From Streptococcus mutans (GTDB taxonomy: Bacteria > Bacillota > Bacilli > Lactobacillales > Streptococcaceae), in contig NZ_AP019720.1 of NCBI RefSeq assembly GCF_006739205.1, positions 1,054,001 to 1,118,000 on the forward strand: a DNA stretch of 64,000 nt, read 5' to 3'. Made by a program: the position numbers and the translations under genes. Below the pieces are notes generated by a model, which saw nothing but the letters and a program-made list of their open reading frames with translations, had not been told where the DNA came from and did not search any database. Below, in pieces: positions 8,088 to 18,113 of this stretch. How positions within the stretch are numbered: the first letter of the stretch is position 1; the number at the start of each line of letters is the position of its first letter.

Positions 8088-9206
8088 TTATTTTCCTATA
8101 ATTTCTTTAATTTTTACTGCTAATGCCTTAACCTCATCTGGAGTATTCAAGTCTGAAAAACTGATACGTATTGACTCTTGAAGCCGTACAGAATCTAATC
8201 CATATTTTGCTATCAAGACATGACTGGGATCAACAGTACCAGCCGTACAAGCGGAACCAGTTGAAATTGCAAATCCTGCTAGATCTAATTGTGTCAGTAA
8301 AATACTATTATTATAATTAGGGAAACCAATATTAATAACATGAGGAAGAGCATCTTCATTAGAATTAAGATAGTAATCTAAACCTTCCAATTCATCTAGG
8401 AATAACTTTTTGAGTCCGTCAATATAGTTTAAAACATTTTCCTGATGAAGATAACTATCCTTTAAAGCTTGAGTAAGACCAACAATTCCGATGAGATTTT
8501 CTGTACTGGCACGCCGTTTTTCTTCTTGCTCACCCCCATGAAGCAGATTATCAAAATGAAGATTATCAGCAACATACAGAATCCCTACCCCTTTTGGACC
8601 ATGAAATTTATGAGCAGAAGCGGAAAGAAAATCAATGTTTAGTTCTTTAGGGTGAATAGGCAGTTTGCCAACTGTTTGAACAGCATCAACGTGAAAAACT
8701 GCCTGATGTTCTTTAATCACATTGCCGATTTCTTGAATTGGCAATATATCTCCTGTTTCATTATTAGCAAACATTATAGATACTAAAATCGTATCAGATC
8801 GCAAAGCGTCTTTAACTTGTTGCATAAGAATTTTACCTTTGATAGGATTAAGGTAAGTCACTTCAAAACCAAAACGTTGTTCTAAGTAATCAAGAGTATG
8901 CAAAACAGAATGATGTTCAATGCTAGTTGAGATAATGTGTTTACCTTTGAACTGATTTGCTAGAGCATAACCTTTAATGGCAGTATTATTGCTCTCAGTT
9001 CCACCAGAAGTAAAAATAATATTTCGCGATTTTACATCAAAAATCTGAGCAACTTGTTGACGACGCTCTCTTAAGACCTTATTAGCCGTTCTACCATAAG
9101 TATGAATACTAGAAGGATTGCCAAAAACAGAAGTCATCGTGTCTGTCATAGCGTTTATGACTGTTGAGGTGAGAGGAGTAGTTGCAGCATTATCAAAATA
9201 AATCAC
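8088..9206 (-). CDS. nifS: Cysteine desulfurase (NifS/IscS class)
   Basis: A 372-residue PLP enzyme that takes sulfur from cysteine for Fe-S cluster or tRNA thiolation. The PLP lysine is in SASAHKFHGPKGVGILY (about residue 200), the substrate-loop cysteine in STGSACTAG (about 325), and the N-terminal motif is YFDNAATTPL. It lies 3 bp downstream of the PRPP synthetase gene and is followed directly by the DUF1831 gene. The loop cysteine resembles IscS/NifS rather than SufS. Since Gram-positive bacteria also have a SUF-linked desulfurase, this copy may serve tRNA thiolation (inference). Confidence 0.92.
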   Translation of the reverse strand: MIYFDNAATTPLTSTVINAMTDTMTSVFGNPSSIHTYGRTANKVLRERRQQVAQIFDVKSRNIIFTSGGTESNNTAIKGYALANQFKGKHIISTSIEHHSVLHTLDYLEQRFGFEVTYLNPIKGKILMQQVKDALRSDTILVSIMFANNETGDILPIQEIGNVIKEHQAVFHVDAVQTVGKLPIHPKELNIDFLSASAHKFHGPKGVGILYVADNLHFDNLLHGGEQEEKRRASTENLIGIVGLTQALKDSYLHQENVLNYIDGLKKLFLDELEGLDYYLNSNEDALPHVINIGFPNYNNSILLTQLDLAGFAISTGSACTAGTVDPSHVLIAKYGLDSVRLQESIRISFSDLNTPDEVKALAVKIKEIIGK

Positions 9207-9209
9207 AAC

Positions 9210-10190
9210 TTAAGCTTCATCTCCTTTACGATTATAAGCAAACAATGGACTTACCGGTCGTCTTTCATGAATGCGAATGATTGCCTCTCCAATTAACTCG
9301 CTAGCAGACAAATAATGTAAATTGCTAGGTAATTCTTGTTCCGTGTAAACAGAATCTGTAATCAAGATATCTTTAATAGGAGCTGCTTGCAAAATTTCAG
9401 TGGCACCGCTGGCAAACAATCCATGACTAGCAACAGCGTAAATTTCAGTAGCGCCCCCGCGTTCAACAATTTTGGCGGACTCTGCAAACGTTTTTCCTGT
9501 ATTAAGAATATCATCAATTAAAATAGCTTTTTTGCCTGCTACCTCACCGATAATATAACCTTCTTCACGCGAAGAATCATCATCCTGAGCATAGTCAATA
9601 ATAGCAATAGGTGCATCAAGGTATTGTGCTAGACTGCGAGCACGTTTAATACCAGAATTTTTAGGGCTGACCACTACAATATCTTCGCCATACAAACCAA
9701 GATTGGTATAGTGATCAGCAAATAGCGGTGTAGTAAATAAATTGTCAACAGGAATATCAAAGAAACCTTGCACCTGTACAGCATGTAAATCTAAGGTTAG
9801 CACACGGTCAACACCTGCTTTAACCAGCATATTAGCAACTAATTTTGCCGTAATAGGTTCACGAGCAGCAGCGATGCGATCTTGACGCGAATAGCCAAAA
9901 TAAGGAATGACAACATTAACACTGTTAGCACTTGCGCGTTTGCAAGCATCAACCATAATTAAAAGTTCCCAAAGGTGATTATTAACCGGATAACTGGTTG
10001 ATTGGATGACATAGATATCGTTACCGCGAACACTTTCTTCAATGTTAATCATAATTTCACCGTCAGAGAATTGACGAGAAGATAATTTTCCTAATGGTAC
10101 ACCAACAACTTTTGCAATTTTTTCAGCAATGGCTGTATTAGAAGTCAAAGAAAAAAGTTTTAAGTGTTTGTCAGGATAAGCGTTAGACAT
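9210..10190 (-). CDS. prsA: Ribose-phosphate pyrophosphokinase
   Basis: 326 residues. The enzyme makes PRPP from ribose-5-phosphate and ATP for nucleotide, His and Trp synthesis. Visible signatures: [19 protein letters not shown] near the N-terminus, the PRPP-synthetase motif [18 protein letters not shown] (about 135-152), and the PRPP-binding loop [13 protein letters not shown] (about 220-232). Streptococci usually carry two Prs paralogues; this one heads a unit with the cysteine desulfurase. Confidence 0.95.
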   Translation of the reverse strand: MSNAYPDKHLKLFSLTSNTAIAEKIAKVVGVPLGKLSSRQFSDGEIMINIEESVRGNDIYVIQSTSYPVNNHLWELLIMVDACKRASANSVNVVIPYFGYSRQDRIAAAREPITAKLVANMLVKAGVDRVLTLDLHAVQVQGFFDIPVDNLFTTPLFADHYTNLGLYGEDIVVVSPKNSGIKRARSLAQYLDAPIAIIDYAQDDDSSREEGYIIGEVAGKKAILIDDILNTGKTFAESAKIVERGGATEIYAVASHGLFASGATEILQAAPIKDILITDSVYTEQELPSNLHYLSASELIGEAIIRIHERRPVSPLFAYNRKGDEA

Positions 10191-10292
10191 GTTTTAATAG
10201 GCTCCTTTTGTATTCTGAAATCATTTTATCAAAAATTTCCCTTTTTTTCATCTCTTTAATAAAATAAGAAAACAAAAACTTTGTCCTTGGGT

Positions 10293-10859
10293 TTATTCAG
10301 TTAAAGTAGCAGAAAAACGCGCTACCTTACTTCTAGCATATTTAAATTTAATATGGTTCGCCTTTAAAAAAGCTTCAAAATCAGCCTTACCTTTTTGAGC
10401 ATCAGTAACCTCTAATTCAAGTTCATAATCTTGCCGTCCTGCGTAGCAATTATAGTCAAGAGCCATAAGTCCGATTTTCGTATTAATTTCACGACGTGTT
10501 GTTGTCAGATTTCCCAAGACTGTTAACTTGCTTAAGTTAATTCCTGCTCGGATAAGGAATTGCTTTATCTCAATATTGGGTAATTGTTTGCTTTTTATAA
10601 TCTCTTGAGCCTCTGTCAGACTTAACTGATGATTGTATTCTAAATTTCCAATCTTTTTTGGAACCTTTAAAGTTAACTCTGCACTATGAGTAAAAGTTCT
10701 GATGCGCAGAGACATTTTATGGGTCTTTAACTCAAAATTAATTGTATCAAAGTAATAGTTGGTTTGTACAATTGGTTCAACCTGCTGCAGATAGTCTTTG
10801 ATACGATTAAATTCTTCTTTAGTCAAAAGTGTTTTGTATTCAATTTCAATATGGTTCAT
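10293..10859 (-). CDS. CYTH-domain triphosphate-binding phosphatase
   Basis: A 188-residue CYTH protein. The hallmark ExExK is at the very N-terminus (IEIEYK), followed by beta strands with paired Arg/Lys (MSLRIRTF, ELTLKVPKK) and a C-terminal ELELEVTD that supplies metal ligands. Family members hydrolyse tripolyphosphate or thiamine triphosphate in a beta-barrel tunnel. It is divergent from relQ, as often seen in Firmicutes, where CYTH, RelQ, NAD kinase and an RluA-type synthase cluster (context knowledge). The exact substrate is unknown. Confidence 0.88.
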   Translation of the reverse strand: MNHIEIEYKTLLTKEEFNRIKDYLQQVEPIVQTNYYFDTINFELKTHKMSLRIRTFTHSAELTLKVPKKIGNLEYNHQLSLTEAQEIIKSKQLPNIEIKQFLIRAGINLSKLTVLGNLTTTRREINTKIGLMALDYNCYAGRQDYELELEVTDAQKGKADFEAFLKANHIKFKYARSKVARFSATLTE

Positions 10860-10869
10860 CTTTTTTCCT

Positions 10870-10897
10870 TTGTTAAGCTTATTTATTATGATATAAT
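10870..10897 (+). promoter_or_regulatory. Candidate promoter for the relQ leader
   Basis: TTGTTA (10870-10875), 16 bp, then TATAAT (10892-10897). It points toward relQ, whose start is about 460 bp downstream, implying a long untranslated leader or a small gene in between. Confidence 0.55.
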
Positions 10898-11358
10898 GAA
10901 GTATTCAATTGAAGAAAAAGTCTTTTTTGAGTCGCCCGTAGGTGAAATTATCCAGTGAATGATTTCAAGAATCCAGAGTATTCCATACCTAAGTTCAGGA
11001 CACAAGACACAAAAGGCATTGGGCATCCGCAGATAAAGGCAAAATAGAGAGTAGGAGGCAGAATCATTAAGATTCTAGGAGAACTCATCTTTTTGCAGCT
11101 GTCCGCAACCCGTCTTCAATTAAGATTTTTGAGTCTAAAGTCTCAAATCTTCCAAGTAGCAGAAGCATTGATGTTCCTGCCATTTTTAACACAGCTAAAA
11201 TCTTGTTCGGGGCTTGCTTTGCTCGCAATAAAGGAAATTAGAATCGAATTTGCAGAGCTAAAAATTTTTTAAGTTGAAAAATAGATCTGTATACATTCTA
11301 ATTAGTTTAATTCTATACAAAAGTCTTATTTTTGACAAGAAAGGAGGGCTGAAAACTT
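10898..11358 (+). other. Long region between the promoter and relQ; possible structured RNA or decayed repeat
   Basis: No convincing plus-strand gene. A 20-codon ORF (10897-10958, MKYSIEEKVFFESPVGEIIQ) has no ribosome site. The region contains a hairpin AAGATTTTTGAG/CTCAAATCTT (11122-11133 with 11142-11151). On the minus strand, a frame from TTG 11228 to TGA 11085 reads as protein-like sequence, including LAVLKMAGTSM and LGRFETLDSKILIEDGLRTA. This looks like a fragment of an interspersed element rather than random DNA, but I cannot name it. Confidence 0.4.
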
Positions 11359-12024
11359 ATGAATTGGGAAGAATTTCTGGACCCTTATATTCAGGCAGTA
11401 GGTGAATTAAAAATTAAGTTCAGAGGAATTCGTAAGCAATTTCGTAAGCAAAAACGCCATTCACCAATTGAATTTGTGACAGGACGTGTTAAACCAATCG
11501 AAAGTATCAAAGAAAAAATGGTTTTACGAGGAATTAAAAAGGAAAACCTCACTCAAGATATGCAGGATATTGCGGGATTAAGAATTATGGTTCAGTTTGT
11601 TGATGATGTCAACGATGTTTTAGAGCTTTTACGTCAACGCAAAGACATGAAAGTGATACAAGAACGTGATTATATCAATAATTTAAAACCCAGCGGTTAT
11701 CGCTCTTATCACGTTATTGTTGAATATCCTGTTGATACGATTAGTGGACAAAGAATTATTATGGCTGAAATTCAAATTCGAACGCTAGCTATGAATTTTT
11801 GGGCAACAATTGAACACTCTCTCAATTACAAATACCATGGTGAATTTCCTGAAGATATTAAAAGACGTTTAGAATTAACCTCCAAAATTGCTTTTCAATT
11901 AGACGAGGAAATGCGGCAGATTCGCGATGACATTAAGGAAGCACAACTATTATTTGATGCTGAGACTAGAAAGCTAAACGATGGTGTAGGAAATAGTGAT
12001 GACACAGATGAACTTTACCGATAA
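11359..12024 (+). CDS. relQ: Small alarmone synthetase RelQ
   Basis: A 221-residue stand-alone (p)ppGpp synthetase (YjbM class), without the HD hydrolase or regulatory domains. The RelA/SpoT domain contains [30 protein letters not shown], the loop [18 protein letters not shown] and [19 protein letters not shown]. It forms a tetramer and makes alarmones from GTP or GDP plus ATP. The start has AAGGAGGGC. The gene overlaps nadK and heads relQ-nadK-RluA-type-pta, joining the stringent response to NADP, rRNA modification and acetyl-phosphate metabolism. In S. mutans the locus is known as relQ. Confidence 0.96.
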   Translation: MNWEEFLDPYIQAVGELKIKFRGIRKQFRKQKRHSPIEFVTGRVKPIESIKEKMVLRGIKKENLTQDMQDIAGLRIMVQFVDDVNDVLELLRQRKDMKVIQERDYINNLKPSGYRSYHVIVEYPVDTISGQRIIMAEIQIRTLAMNFWATIEHSLNYKYHGEFPEDIKRRLELTSKIAFQLDEEMRQIRDDIKEAQLLFDAETRKLNDGVGNSDDTDELYR

Positions 12025-12832
12025 AATTAAAGTTGCTATTATAGCAAATGGAAAATATCAAAGTAAACGCCTAACAGCAAAACTTTTTGCAATATTAAGA
12101 AATGATGATAGATTTTATCTAACCAAAAAAAATCCTGATATTGTTATTACGATTGGTGGTGATGGTATGCTCTTGTCTGCCTTTCATATGTATGAAAAGT
12201 GCTTGGATCATGTTAGATTTGTTGGTATTCATACAGGACATTTAGGTTTTTATACTGATTATCGTGATTTTGAAGTCGATAAGTTATTAGAGAATTTACA
12301 TTCTGATAAAGGCGAAAAGGCATCTTATCCTATCTTAAAAGTGACTGCTACGCTAGCTGATGGTCGTCAGTTAACATCCAGAGCTCTTAACGAAGCTACT
12401 ATTAGAAGAATTGAAAAAACCATGGTAGCAGATGTCGTTATCAATAAGGTTCATTTTGAGCGTTTTCGAGGAGACGGCATTTCTGTTTCCACTCCAACTG
12501 GAAGCACCGCTTATAACAAATCATTAGGGGGGGCTGTTTTGCACCCGACCATTGAAGCCTTACAGTTAACAGAAATTTCAAGTCTTAACAATCGTGTCTT
12601 TAGAACATTAGGAAGCTCCATTATTGTTCCTAAAAAAGACAAAATTGAAATCGTTCCTAAACGCTTAGGGTCTTATGTTCTATCTATTGATAATAAAACT
12701 TATACGCATCGAAATGTTGCTAAAATTGAATATGAAATTGATCGTAAAAAAATTAGCTTTGTATCAACACCAAGCCACACTAGTTTTTGGGAACGCGTCA
12801 AGGATGCTTTTATCGGAGATTTCGATTCATGA
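11996..12832 (+). CDS. nadK: NAD kinase
   Basis: About 278 residues (ppnK). Phosphorylates NAD to NADP. Signatures: [16 protein letters not shown] (GGDG, about residue 55), [10 protein letters not shown], and the conserved [15 protein letters not shown] (about 165-180). The start is ambiguous: GTG 11996, ATG 11999 or ATG 12008 are all in frame. The GTAGG before 11999 favours the second. The overlap with the end of relQ indicates translational coupling, and the stop overlaps the next gene (ATGA). Confidence 0.94.
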   Translation: MMTQMNFTDKIKVAIIANGKYQSKRLTAKLFAILRNDDRFYLTKKNPDIVITIGGDGMLLSAFHMYEKCLDHVRFVGIHTGHLGFYTDYRDFEVDKLLENLHSDKGEKASYPILKVTATLADGRQLTSRALNEATIRRIEKTMVADVVINKVHFERFRGDGISVSTPTGSTAYNKSLGGAVLHPTIEALQLTEISSLNNRVFRTLGSSIIVPKKDKIEIVPKRLGSYVLSIDNKTYTHRNVAKIEYEIDRKKISFVSTPSHTSFWERVKDAFIGDFDS

Positions 12833-13719
12833 GGTTTGAATTCATTGCTGATCGAAAAGTAAAAGTTAAAACTTTCTTAAAAAGCCATGATATTTCTAAG
12901 ACTTTGTTAGCTAAAATCAAATTTAAAGGCGGTCAAATATTAGTAAATGATCAAGAAGAAAATGCTATTTATCTTCTTGATATAGGCGATCGGGTAACTA
13001 TAATAATTCCCGACGAAGAAGCGCTTGAAACTTTACAGCCCATTAAGCATGATTTGAATATTGTTTATGAAGATGAACATTTTTTAATTTTGGATAAACC
13101 TGCTGGTTATGCTAGTATTCCTAGCATCTTACATACCAATACCATAGCCAATTTTGTTAAATATTATTATCTCAAAAAAGATTATCCCAATAAGCAAATC
13201 CATATTGTAACAAGGCTTGATAAGGATACTAGCGGTCTTATGCTTTTAGCCAAGCATGGTTATGCTCATGCTAGGCTGGATAAGCAGCTGCAAAAGAAGA
13301 CCATTAAAAAACGGTATTATGCGCTTGTTTCTGGACAAGGGCAACTGCCTGATCAAGGAGAGATCATCGCTCCTATTGCAAGACCGGAAGATAGTATCAT
13401 TACACGCTGTGTTCACCCTTCTGGTAAATATGCACATACAAGTTATAAAGTATTAGCTCGTTACGGTGATATCGCCTTGGTTGATATTCAACTTCATACC
13501 GGCCGAACTCACCAAATTCGCGTACACTTTGCTCATATTGGTTTTCCCCTTTTAGGAGATGATTTATATGGAGGAGAAATGGGGTATGGTTTAAAAAGAC
13601 AAGCCCTTCACTGCCATTTTTTGTCTTTTGTGGATCCTTTTTCCAAAGAACATAAGCAGTACAATAGTTCCTTGACAGAAGACCTTGATAGCGTTATCAT
13701 AGATTTACAAAAACATTAG
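12829..13719 (+). CDS. rluD: RluA-family 23S rRNA/tRNA pseudouridine synthase
   Basis: 296 residues from ATG 12829, which overlaps the nadK stop as ATGA. The frame is open upstream into nadK, but those codons lack family similarity. An S4-like N-terminal RNA-binding segment is followed by the catalytic domain. The catalytic Asp is in [17 protein letters not shown], and the late motif is [23 protein letters not shown]. The exact target uridine cannot be read from sequence; the RluD label follows common annotation. Confidence 0.9.
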   Translation: MRFEFIADRKVKVKTFLKSHDISKTLLAKIKFKGGQILVNDQEENAIYLLDIGDRVTIIIPDEEALETLQPIKHDLNIVYEDEHFLILDKPAGYASIPSILHTNTIANFVKYYYLKKDYPNKQIHIVTRLDKDTSGLMLLAKHGYAHARLDKQLQKKTIKKRYYALVSGQGQLPDQGEIIAPIARPEDSIITRCVHPSGKYAHTSYKVLARYGDIALVDIQLHTGRTHQIRVHFAHIGFPLLGDDLYGGEMGYGLKRQALHCHFLSFVDPFSKEHKQYNSSLTEDLDSVIIDLQKH

Positions 13720-13735
13720 ATAGGGGTATTTACAT

Positions 13736-14731
13736 ATGGGTATTCGCTCTTTATTTGGCAGCTTGAGAGAAAAAATTGTCAGCAAAAATGTGAGGATCGT
13801 TTTTCCTGAAGGAAATGATGAACGTGTTGTTCGGGCAGCTGCTCGTCTTAAATTTGAAGGTTTGATTGAACCAATTATTTTAGGAGATGCGACTGAAGTC
13901 CGTAATTTGTTGACAAAGCTCGGTTTTGCTGATCAGGACTATACGATCATTAATCCCGAAGACTATACAGATTTTGAACATATGAAACAAGAATTTGTAG
14001 AAATTCGCAAAGGTAAAGCAACCATTGAAGATGCTGAGCAGCTATTGAAAGACGTCAACTATTTTGGTGTGATGTTAGTAAAACTCGGTTTAGCAGATGG
14101 TATGGTTTCTGGTGCTATTCATTCAACAGCAGATACTGTTCGCCCCGCACTTCAAATTATCAAAACGAAACCAGGAATTTCGCGAACATCAGGTGTCTTC
14201 TTAATGAATCGTGAAACCACTGACCAACGTTTGATTTTTGCAGACTGCGCTATCAATATTGAACCAGATGAACAAGAATTAGCTGAAATTGCCATCAATA
14301 CAGCAGATACAGCAAAAATTTTTGACATTGATCCTAAAATCGCTATGCTGAGTTTTTCTACTAAAGGCAGTGCAAAGGCTTCTCAAGTTGAAAAAGTTCA
14401 AGAAGCAACCCGCATTGCTAAAGAACTTCGTCCTGAAATTGCCTTAGATGGAGAACTTCAATTTGATGCTGCTTTTGTACCGACAACAGCTAAAATCAAA
14501 GCGCCGGAAAGTGACGTAGCAGGACAAGCCAATGTCTTTATTTTCCCAGATCTCCAATCAGGAAACATTGGTTACAAAATCGCTCAACGTCTGGGAATGT
14601 TTGATGCTATCGGACCAATCTTGCAAGGTTTAAATATGCCAGTAAACGATCTCTCACGCGGATCAAGTGCTGAAGATATTTACAAACTTGCTATTATCAC
14701 AGCTGCGCAAACCCTTGATAATACTAAATAA
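13736..14731 (+). CDS. pta: Phosphate acetyltransferase
   Basis: 331 residues, the short single-domain Pta. Converts acetyl-CoA and phosphate to acetyl phosphate, the step before acetate kinase in fermentative ATP production. Motifs: IVFPEGNDERVVRAAARLK near the N-terminus, GLADGMVSGAIHSTADTVRPALQ (about 118-142), and the C-terminal GMFDAIGPILQGLNMPVNDLSRGSS. It starts 16 bp after the pseudouridine synthase stop and is the last gene of the relQ operon. Confidence 0.97.
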   Translation: MGIRSLFGSLREKIVSKNVRIVFPEGNDERVVRAAARLKFEGLIEPIILGDATEVRNLLTKLGFADQDYTIINPEDYTDFEHMKQEFVEIRKGKATIEDAEQLLKDVNYFGVMLVKLGLADGMVSGAIHSTADTVRPALQIIKTKPGISRTSGVFLMNRETTDQRLIFADCAINIEPDEQELAEIAINTADTAKIFDIDPKIAMLSFSTKGSAKASQVEKVQEATRIAKELRPEIALDGELQFDAAFVPTTAKIKAPESDVAGQANVFIFPDLQSGNIGYKIAQRLGMFDAIGPILQGLNMPVNDLSRGSSAEDIYKLAIITAAQTLDNTK

Positions 14732-14737
14732 ACTAAA

Positions 14738-14808
14738 AAGACAAACTCCAAAATAACGGAATTTGTCTTAGACTAGAGACTAGAATAAAAAATCTAAGTC
14801 TCTTTTTT
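14738..14808 (+). terminator. Tandem hairpins ending the relQ-pta operon
   Basis: AAGACAAA (14738-14745) pairs with TTTGTCTT (14762-14769). A second stem, AGAGACT (14775-14781) with AGTCTCT (14797-14803), is followed by TTTTTT. The second is a canonical terminator for plus-strand transcripts, just before the convergent ABC exporter. Confidence 0.75.
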
Positions 14809-14831
14809 ACATATGAGATATTCAAATCTGA

Positions 14832-16439
14832 TTAAATCAGCTTTTTCCAAAATCTTTGTTGGATAAAGCAATGTAATCCTCCAAAGAGAAGTAGCACCAT
14901 AACAACCAAAACGATTCCAACTCCTAAAACTGAAGTTTTAAGAGAAACAATAATGGCTAATACTAATAAAAAGCTACCAATAAGTAAATTTCCAAAAATT
15001 ACTGCCATAAGGAACCACTGGCCTGAACCTCTTGAAAATAATTGCGCCACATTTTGCCAATGAAGTGTTAAAAGACGATAATCACGCCAGTACATTAATT
15101 CCCCCAAGATAAAAGTTGAAAGTACCATTCCAATGATAAAACTGATTAATAGAATAATTGGAATATTTAACAAAAAGAGGCCTATTATCAAATAAATAAA
15201 GACTAAGAAACCAGCTTGTACTGCTAAAAGATAATAGAATTTCTGTTTCAAAAATGTTTTAAAAGAAATTGGTAAAGTTTTTAAAAAGGTATAATTTTCT
15301 TTTTCTAGAGAAATTCCGACCCCCATAAAACTAGTAGGAGTTGCAATAAAGCTTCCCAAAATAATGCCAATAATAAAAGCTATTCCGAAAAAGTCAGATG
15401 AAATATGTTGAAAAAGAGATCTTCCTGATGAAAGAATCGGTCCTATAAATGCAATGATAAAAATCAAAGGCATCAAATAACTTTGGATAAGAAGTGTCGC
15501 ATCTTTGAGAGTATCTAAATGATGCTTGCGAAGAGTTTGTGCTAAACTAACATCTTTTCTTCTTAATTTAACCTTTTTCTTAGTAGGCTGTCCTTCTTGA
15601 ATGGATAAAAATTGTTCAAAATAGTGAGAAATAATCGTACGTTGAATAAAAACTAACAAAATGATAGTTATGGTGATTCCTAACCAAAAATTTAAAAGAC
15701 TTGCGGTTGAAAAGGGATTAATGACGATATCATGAAAGCCTCTAAAATAAGGTAGACTCATCATTTTAACCCGACCACTCTCATTTACTGATTGATTAGT
15801 AAACTGAACATAAAACAGTACTCCGATAGCCAAAGCTGTTGAAAAGAACATTAGAATTGTTGAGATCAGTTTTTTGTGTACACTCTTGACCAAAACTTGT
15901 CCAATCAAATAGATGAGAATAATGCTGATACAATTGATAGCAAGTAATAGCAGCAAGAAATTAATAATAGTCGCTATAATAGCCAATAAAATAGAATGCG
16001 TCATCTGCCAGTAAGCAATTCCAAAAAGTGAAATAATAGGCATAAGAAAAGGAAGACTTCCTCCTTGAGACGAAATCAATTTAGCTAAATAAACTTCTTT
16101 TTCTTTAACTGGTAAAGGAAGGTAGAGTTTAGTATCATTACTATCATAAAATACAGCAAAGAGTGTTGTGAAACCTGAAACAATAGCAATAGTACTAAAA
16201 AGGGCGACTTGGAAAGAAAAATAACCACTTGATTTGGAATAATCAACTACCAAAAACATGGTAGAGTAAACAAATAAAAAGAGTATAAGTAAGAAGAGTT
16301 GCTGTTTTAAAACTGTTTTATAGGCTGCAATCTGCTTATCAGGGTTTTTCTCTCGTTTTTTTTGAACAGTCGTTAAAGCTTGAGGATTGGAATAGAGAAT
16401 ATTGATTTTTATCAATTCCCAAATAGTTCTATAGCTCAT
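14832..16439 (-). CDS. ABC exporter permease, large ABC-2-like subunit
   Basis: A 535-residue hydrophobic protein with about twelve predicted membrane segments in two halves, separated by a basic cytoplasmic region (KKKVKLRRKDVSLAQTLRKH, about residue 285-305). It overlaps the start of its ATPase by 4 bp. It resembles the YthQ/EcsB-like exporters of Firmicutes; cargo unknown. Confidence 0.78.
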   Translation of the reverse strand: MSYRTIWELIKINILYSNPQALTTVQKKREKNPDKQIAAYKTVLKQQLFLLILFLFVYSTMFLVVDYSKSSGYFSFQVALFSTIAIVSGFTTLFAVFYDSNDTKLYLPLPVKEKEVYLAKLISSQGGSLPFLMPIISLFGIAYWQMTHSILLAIIATIINFLLLLLAINCISIILIYLIGQVLVKSVHKKLISTILMFFSTALAIGVLFYVQFTNQSVNESGRVKMMSLPYFRGFHDIVINPFSTASLLNFWLGITITIILLVFIQRTIISHYFEQFLSIQEGQPTKKKVKLRRKDVSLAQTLRKHHLDTLKDATLLIQSYLMPLIFIIAFIGPILSSGRSLFQHISSDFFGIAFIIGIILGSFIATPTSFMGVGISLEKENYTFLKTLPISFKTFLKQKFYYLLAVQAGFLVFIYLIIGLFLLNIPIILLISFIIGMVLSTFILGELMYWRDYRLLTLHWQNVAQLFSRGSGQWFLMAVIFGNLLIGSFLLVLAIIVSLKTSVLGVGIVLVVMVLLLFGGLHCFIQQRFWKKLI

Positions 16440-17182
16440 TCCTCATCACCTACCTTTGATTCTTCCTTTCGTCCAGCTAACTCAAGGTAGATACTTTCTA
16501 AATCTTGATTCGGATAATTGGCCTTTAATTCTTCTAAAGTACCAACGAAAATAAGTTTACCATGTCTAAGAATACCAATACGATCGCACAATTGTTCAGC
16601 AACTGATAAAACATGGGTTGAAAAGAGGACCGTATTGCCATCTTGAGCATGCTTTTTCATCATTTCTTTCAAATCATAAGAGGCCTGTGGGTCAAGTCCT
16701 GTCAATGGTTCATCTAAAATCCAAATATCTGGATTTGGAATGAGAGCACCAATAACAATAACTTTTTGTCGCATTCCATGTGAAAAGCTCTCGATGGTTT
16801 CAAATTGTCTATCGGAAATATCAAAAAGGTTAGCTAATTTAGTCATTCGCTCTTGGGCAATTTCTTCTTCAACGCCATAAATCTTTGATAGAAAATGCCA
16901 ATATTCATAAGCTGTTAGATTTAGGAAAATATCGGGAGAATCAGGTACATAAGCGATTCGTTTTTTTATCGCATCACGATGTTCTGTTAATTTGAAATCA
17001 TCTATAAAGATATTGCCATAACTCGCTTCAATAATTGATGTCAACAAACTGATAGTCGTCGTTTTCCCAGCACCGTTATGGCCAATCAACCCAAAAATTT
17101 CACCGTTTTCTATAGTCAAATTAAGGTCACTAAGTGCCTCAGTTGTTCCATAAATTTTAGAAATATGCTCAAATCTAATCAT
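16436..17182 (-). CDS. ABC transporter ATP-binding protein
   Basis: 248 residues. Walker A GHNGAGKTTTISLL (about 34-47), signature SFSHGMRQK (about 133-141), Walker B PDIWILDEPLTGLDPQA, then the H-loop STHVLSVAEQ. The DrrA/CcmA-type ATPase class drives exporters. It is first in a two-gene unit with the overlapping permease, with AAGGAGGAG in front of the start. No neighbouring gene identifies the cargo. Confidence 0.9.
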   Translation of the reverse strand: MIRFEHISKIYGTTEALSDLNLTIENGEIFGLIGHNGAGKTTTISLLTSIIEASYGNIFIDDFKLTEHRDAIKKRIAYVPDSPDIFLNLTAYEYWHFLSKIYGVEEEIAQERMTKLANLFDISDRQFETIESFSHGMRQKVIVIGALIPNPDIWILDEPLTGLDPQASYDLKEMMKKHAQDGNTVLFSTHVLSVAEQLCDRIGILRHGKLIFVGTLEELKANYPNQDLESIYLELAGRKEESKVGDEE

Positions 17183-17342
17183 AAAAACTCCTCCTTTGTA
17201 AGATTATTATACTACTGAAATCATACAATTAAAAGTCTCTTTAAAGAAAAAATTGTGACAAAGTTTTGACACGACAGGAGTATTTCTGGGCAAAAATGAA
17301 ATAATGTGTTATGATTAATTTAAAAAGTGAAGGAGAATCAAA

Positions 17343-18098
17343 ATGGCAGAAACAGTATTGATTACAGGTGCTTCGGCGGGTTTTGGCAAGGCTATGACTG
17401 AAACTTTTATTCATTCTGGTTACCGTGTTATCGGAGCAGCCAGACGCTTAGAAAAACTTGGAAAACTTAGAGAAGCCTTAGGGGAACATTTTTATCCTTT
17501 GCAATTAGATATGACTGATACATCCTCTATTAACAAGGCTTTAGCGAATTTACCTAAAGAATGGTCAAAAATTGAACTCCTTGTTAACAATGCAGGACTG
17601 GCTTTAGGTCTTGATAAGGCTTATGAGGCTAATTTCAAGGATTGGGAAACCATGATTGCGACTAATATCATTGGTCTGACTTATTTAACCCGTCAAATTT
17701 TGCCTGATATGGTTGCAAGAAAATCAGGGCATATTATCAATATCGGCTCGACTGCAGGTACTTATCCTTATCCGGGCGGTAATGTTTATGGTGCCAGCAA
17801 AGCCTTTGTTAAGCAATTCAGTTTGAACCTACGAGCGGATTTGGCTGGTACTAAAGTGCGAGTGACCAACATTGAACCCGGACTTTGTGGTAGCACAGAA
17901 TTCTCGACCATTCGTTTCAAAGGAGATAAGAAGCGTGCTGAACAGCTATATGAAGGTGCTCACAGCATTCAGCCGCAAGATATTGCCAATGCTGTTCTCT
18001 GGACTTTTCAACAACCTAAACACGTTAATATCAATCGTATTGAAATTATGCCAACATCGCAAAGTTTCGGTCCTCAGCCAGTTGAAAGGGACTATTAG
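17343..18098 (+). CDS. Short-chain dehydrogenase/reductase (YdfG-like)
   Basis: A 251-residue classical SDR. NAD(P) loop TGASAGFGKAM near the N-terminus, NNAG motif LLVNNAGLAL, catalytic Ser in INIGSTAGTYP and YxxxK in VYGASKAFVKQ (about 155-163). The sequence resembles the serine/3-hydroxy acid dehydrogenase YdfG group. Cofactor is probably NADP from the basic residues after the second strand (GAARRLEKL). The start has AAGGAGAATCAAA. The glycosyltransferase gene follows 15 bp downstream. Confidence 0.9.
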   Translation: MAETVLITGASAGFGKAMTETFIHSGYRVIGAARRLEKLGKLREALGEHFYPLQLDMTDTSSINKALANLPKEWSKIELLVNNAGLALGLDKAYEANFKDWETMIATNIIGLTYLTRQILPDMVARKSGHIINIGSTAGTYPYPGGNVYGASKAFVKQFSLNLRADLAGTKVRVTNIEPGLCGSTEFSTIRFKGDKKRAEQLYEGAHSIQPQDIANAVLWTFQQPKHVNINRIEIMPTSQSFGPQPVERDY

Positions 18099-18113
18099 AA
18101 AGTTAAACATTTT

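Noticed and set aside
17260..17285. Possible Rex or promoter site TTGTGACAAAGTTTTGACAC ahead of the dehydrogenase gene
   Set aside because: The two halves are not inverted copies and spacing to a -10 is not convincing.
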